From positions 1-40,704 of the forward strand of contig NZ_WHTD01000068.1 of assembly GCF_009379765.1 (NCBI RefSeq): a stretch of 40,704 nt of DNA. The letters run 5' to 3'. A model generated the notes under the pieces. The model saw nothing but the letters and a program-made list of their open reading frames with translations, searched no databases and was not told the origin of the DNA. Shown here in pieces: positions 38,462-40,704 of the stretch. Source of the stretch: Actinophytocola sp. (GTDB lineage: Bacteria > Actinomycetota > Actinomycetes > Mycobacteriales > Pseudonocardiaceae). A program made the translations under genes and the position numbers. Positions within the stretch are counted from its first letter, which is position 1. Every line of letters begins with the position of its first letter.

Positions 38462-39743
38462 CGAGCACCTCGTCGGTGTGCTGGCCGGCGCGCGGCACCC
38501 CGCGGCGCAGGCTCACCGGGGTCGCGGAGAACGTGAACGGCGAGCCGACCGTGCGGAACGTCGACCGGTCGCCGCCAGCGCCCTCGTCCTCGTCGCCGCC
38601 GAGTGGGACCGTCCACAGCAGATCGGCGTGCCGCACCTGCGGGTCGTCCTCCAGCGCCGGGTAGTCCTGCACCGGGGCGCACCAGACGTCGTGGGCGTCC
38701 AGCAGCGCCAGCCAGTTCTTGGTCGTGTCGGTACCGAAGTGCGCGGCGAGCCTGCGATGGATGACGTCGCGCTCGGCGAACATCCTGTCGTTGGTGTCGA
38801 ACTCGTCCAGCCAGTCGACGCCGAGGATCCGGCCGAGCTCCGGGCACGGCATCATCGCGAGCGCCAGGTGGCCGTCCGCGGTCGGGTAGGTGCCGAACGG
38901 CGCGGTGGCCCCGACGTGCCCGACGTTCTCCTTCGCCCTGGGCATCGGCTCGCGGTGGTTCAGGTAGACGGTGAGCTCCTGCTGCTGCGCGGCGACCGTG
39001 CAGGAGAACAGGTCGACCGCGACCCGCTGCCCCTCGCCGGTGGCCTGCCGGTGGGACAGCGCCGCGAGGATCGCGACCACCAGGTGCAGGCCGGTGTACT
39101 CGTCGCTGATGCCGATCCCGCACGGTGTCGGCGGATCCCCGTCGCGCCCGGTGAGGTGCAGCGCGCCGGCGAGCGCCTGCACCAGCAGGTCCTGCCCCGG
39201 CCGGTCGCGGTAGGGCCCGTCCTGGCCGTAGCCGCTGGAGCTGGCGTAGATGATCTTCGGGTTGACGCGGGCGACGTCGTCGTAGCCGAGGCCGAGCCGG
39301 TCCATCACGCCCGGCCGGAAGTTCTCCACCACCACGTCCACATCGGACGCGAGGGCCAGCAGCCGGTCGCGGACCGAGGAGTCCTTGAGGTCGGCGGCGA
39401 CGCTGCGCTTGTTGCGGTTGAACGCGAGGAAGCTGTCCATCTCACCGCCGGTGGTGCTGGCCAGGATCCCCCAGGACCGCATCCACTCACCGCCCGGCTT
39501 CTCGATCTTGATCACGTCGGCGCCGAGGTCGCCCAGTATCTGGGTCGCCAACGGTCCCTGGAGCAGCTGGGTGAAGTCCAACACCCGCACGTGGGCCAGC
39601 GGGCCATCCCGCCCGGCCCGCCTCCCCGAGCTTTTTGGTGTTGGTTGCGGTGCGTTGTATTGGTGCGGTTGGGATTGTTTCCTGTGGCTGGGTTGCGTCA
39701 CGTTCCCCTGAGGTGCGGTTGGGAAGCCCTCGGCCTGCTTCAT
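38454..39743 (-). CDS. CaiB/BaiF-type (class III) CoA-transferase with repeat-derived N-terminus
   Basis: A 429-residue class III CoA-transferase: AHVRVLDFTQLLQGPLATQI, LGDLGADVIKIEKPGGEWMR, FLAFNRNKRSVAADLKD, a catalytic-Asp region VVENFRPGVMDRLGLGYDDV, GQDLLVQALAGAL and WCAPVQDYPALEDDPQVRH. These move CoA between carboxylic acids. The ATG at 39743 overlaps the upstream stop (ATGA), but residues 6 to about 45 (EGFPTAPQGNVTQPSHRKQ and onward) are encoded by a dispersed repeat, and the family core begins only at about residue 49. Either the enzyme tolerates the in-frame insertion or translation starts at an internal GTG. A sugar-locus role is not obvious. Confidence 0.85.
   Translation of the reverse strand: MKQAEGFPTAPQGNVTQPSHRKQSQPHQYNAPQPTPKSSGRRAGRDGPLAHVRVLDFTQLLQGPLATQILGDLGADVIKIEKPGGEWMRSWGILASTTGGEMDSFLAFNRNKRSVAADLKDSSVRDRLLALASDVDVVVENFRPGVMDRLGLGYDDVARVNPKIIYASSSGYGQDGPYRDRPGQDLLVQALAGALHLTGRDGDPPTPCGIGISDEYTGLHLVVAILAALSHRQATGEGQRVAVDLFSCTVAAQQQELTVYLNHREPMPRAKENVGHVGATAPFGTYPTADGHLALAMMPCPELGRILGVDWLDEFDTNDRMFAERDVIHRRLAAHFGTDTTKNWLALLDAHDVWCAPVQDYPALEDDPQVRHADLLWTVPLGGDEDEGAGGDRSTFRTVGSPFTFSATPVSLRRGVPRAGQHTDEVLGG
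39616..39725. repeat. Dispersed repeat copy 2 inside the CaiB-type gene
   Basis: Same family as 30918-31029, with identical GCCCGCCTCCCCG at the left end and a near-identical right half ending GCGGTTGGGAA. It lies fully inside the N-terminal codons of the CoA-transferase and keeps the frame open. Confidence 0.75.
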
Positions 39744-40704
39744 GACTGCTCCGCTCGGTTTACTAGGCTGTCGAGGATGGCTTCCTCGCGGTCGAGGAGG
39801 GCGTCGATGAGGTGCTGGCGGTCGGCCGAGCTCACCGTGTCCAGCCGGCGCACGCCCAGCGGGTCCACCACCGTGCGCAGCGCGGTCAGCTCGCGCTCGG
39901 TCGGCGGCTCGGTCGTGGCGAGACCGTCGGCCTCGAGCACGTCGAAACCCGTGCGCCGGCGGATGTCCTCGATGCTCACCCCGGGGTGCAGCGTGCGCAG
40001 CGTCAACGCGGCCACGTCCTGGTCGTACTCGAACATCCCGAGGTCGGTCAGCACCACGGTGCGGCCGGGCCGCAGGCCGAACCGGCGCCGCTCCTCGGGG
40101 TCGTGCCACGCGCGTCGCGCGCTCACCGTGCCGAGCTTCGCGACCAGGTTGCGGGTGCTCTGCCTCGGCAGGTAGATCATGAAGTTCGCGTGCAGGTTCG
40201 CCACGTCGGCCATGCCGCCCTGGCCGGGCAGCCGCACCGGGGTTCCGTCCTGTTTGGACACCCACAGGTTGTTCGTGGCGCCGGTGCCGTCCACCTGGGC
40301 CGCGCCGACGACCTCGTGGGTGACCAGCCCGCGCTGGTAGTACCAGTGGTAGGTCTCGTCGCCGCCGGTGTGCGCCGCGGACAGGTGATGGTCCAGGAAC
40401 TCCGCCGCGGCGAGCGACAGCGGTCGCACCGGCGGGTCGACGAGGCCGCCGTTGTGCGACATCAGCAGCAGCTCGGGCGCCCACAGGTGCTTCGCGAGCA
40501 GGTAGGCGGCGGTCGGCAGCGGGCTCGCCGCACCGACCGAGCAGATCCCGGTCGGGCCGATGGTGCGGGCCAGCACGCACACCATCAGCTCGTCCACTGT
40601 GTACTCTTCGGGCTCGGCTCGCGGGGCAGTCGGGACTGGCGCGGCGGCGAGCGCGGCGGACACCCGCGGCGCCGGCAGCGCGGCCCGGCGGGCCAGCACC
40701 TCCC
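39740..40704 (-). CDS. CoA-transferase beta-subunit-like protein (class I, IpdB-like), 5' end not resolved
   Basis: About 320 residues seen. The family start is EEYTVDELMVCVLARTIGPT, then GICSVGAASPLPTAAYLLAK, LLLMSHNGGLVDPP, GGMADVANLHANFMIYLPRQ and VVLTDLGMFEYDQD. These blocks match the beta-type subunits of class I CoA-transferases (glutaconate/IpdAB-like), although the GAMQVD-type motif reads VVGAAQVDGTGATNN. The frame is open to the window edge; a GTG at 40699 has GGGAG without spacing, so the true start is upstream or the protein is fused to an alpha-type subunit. It is coupled (ATGA) to the CaiB-type gene. Confidence 0.72.
   Translation of the reverse strand, partial: EVLARRAALPAPRVSAALAAAPVPTAPRAEPEEYTVDELMVCVLARTIGPTGICSVGAASPLPTAAYLLAKHLWAPELLLMSHNGGLVDPPVRPLSLAAAEFLDHHLSAAHTGGDETYHWYYQRGLVTHEVVGAAQVDGTGATNNLWVSKQDGTPVRLPGQGGMADVANLHANFMIYLPRQSTRNLVAKLGTVSARRAWHDPEERRRFGLRPGRTVVLTDLGMFEYDQDVAALTLRTLHPGVSIEDIRRRTGFDVLEADGLATTEPPTERELTALRTVVDPLGVRRLDTVSSADRQHLIDALLDREEAILDSLVNRAEQS

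Overview
The window looks like a chromosomal piece of a high-GC filamentous actinobacterium, most likely of the Pseudonocardiales (Amycolatopsis/Saccharothrix/Lentzea type). The signs are strong third-position GC bias, GTG/TTG starts, 4-nt GTGA/ATGA gene overlaps, a 13E12/DUF222 gene, a SARP regulator, a DUF397 remnant and several dispersed palindromic repeat families. No rRNA, tRNA or CRISPR array was recognised. All family names come from motif reading, without database searches.

Region 1 (1-1353): the 5' end of a DUF222/HNH gene, a decayed IS1380-type transposase and a small unknown gene. Region 2 (1359-15107) is the most unusual part: a plus-strand operon (GtrB/ArnC-like glycosyltransferase, ATP-grasp ligase, Wzx/MATE-like flippase, NodU/TobZ-type carbamoyltransferase, small polytopic membrane protein, second ATP-grasp ligase). 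It is bracketed by two copies of a minus-strand trio (CapK/PaaK-like protein lacking an obvious ATP loop, then two FemAB/BioF2-type GNAT proteins). Together these suggest assembly of a lipid-linked glycan or small molecule, its decoration by amide/acyl and carbamoyl groups, and export. I know of no described system with this composition.

Region 3 (15217-17306): a frameshifted YciI-like gene with a palindromic operator, then a secreted S8 protease with a C-terminal carbohydrate-binding module. Region 4 (17386-21408) is a mosaic, decaying island. It holds a truncated SARP, a headless DUF397 gene, an amber-interrupted fragment, a frameshifted radical SAM/SPASM enzyme directly followed by an intact 45-residue RiPP-like precursor with a CxC core, a frameshifted APH-like kinase, and a truncated M23 peptidase.

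Region 5 (21401-24152): a nitrosative/oxidative-stress type cluster (Cys-containing winged-helix regulator and group III truncated globin, divergent from a cupin-hemerythrin-DUF2249 fusion and a membrane protein). Region 6 (24187-26500): a SigL-like ECF sigma/anti-sigma pair plus a secreted protein with EF-hand-like loops. Near-identical promoters (GAACC-N16-CGTACA) precede the sigma gene and the secreted-protein gene, so they look like one regulon. A 165-bp MITE-like element abuts the second promoter.

Region 7 (26534-40704, all minus strand): an acid-sugar uptake and catabolism locus. From upstream to downstream it runs CoA-transferase beta-like, CaiB-type CoA-transferase, mutarotase-like, SDR, Tat-exported discoidin-domain protein, GntR regulator, glucarate-dehydratase-like enolase, sugar-binding lipoprotein, ABC ATPase, permease, SMP-30 lactonase, LacI regulator. 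Two promoters with embedded operators are readable: one with a GntR-type palindrome before the GntR gene and one with a LacI-type palindrome before the binding protein. A roughly 110-bp dispersed repeat forms the N-terminal codons of both the ABC ATPase and the CaiB-type gene.
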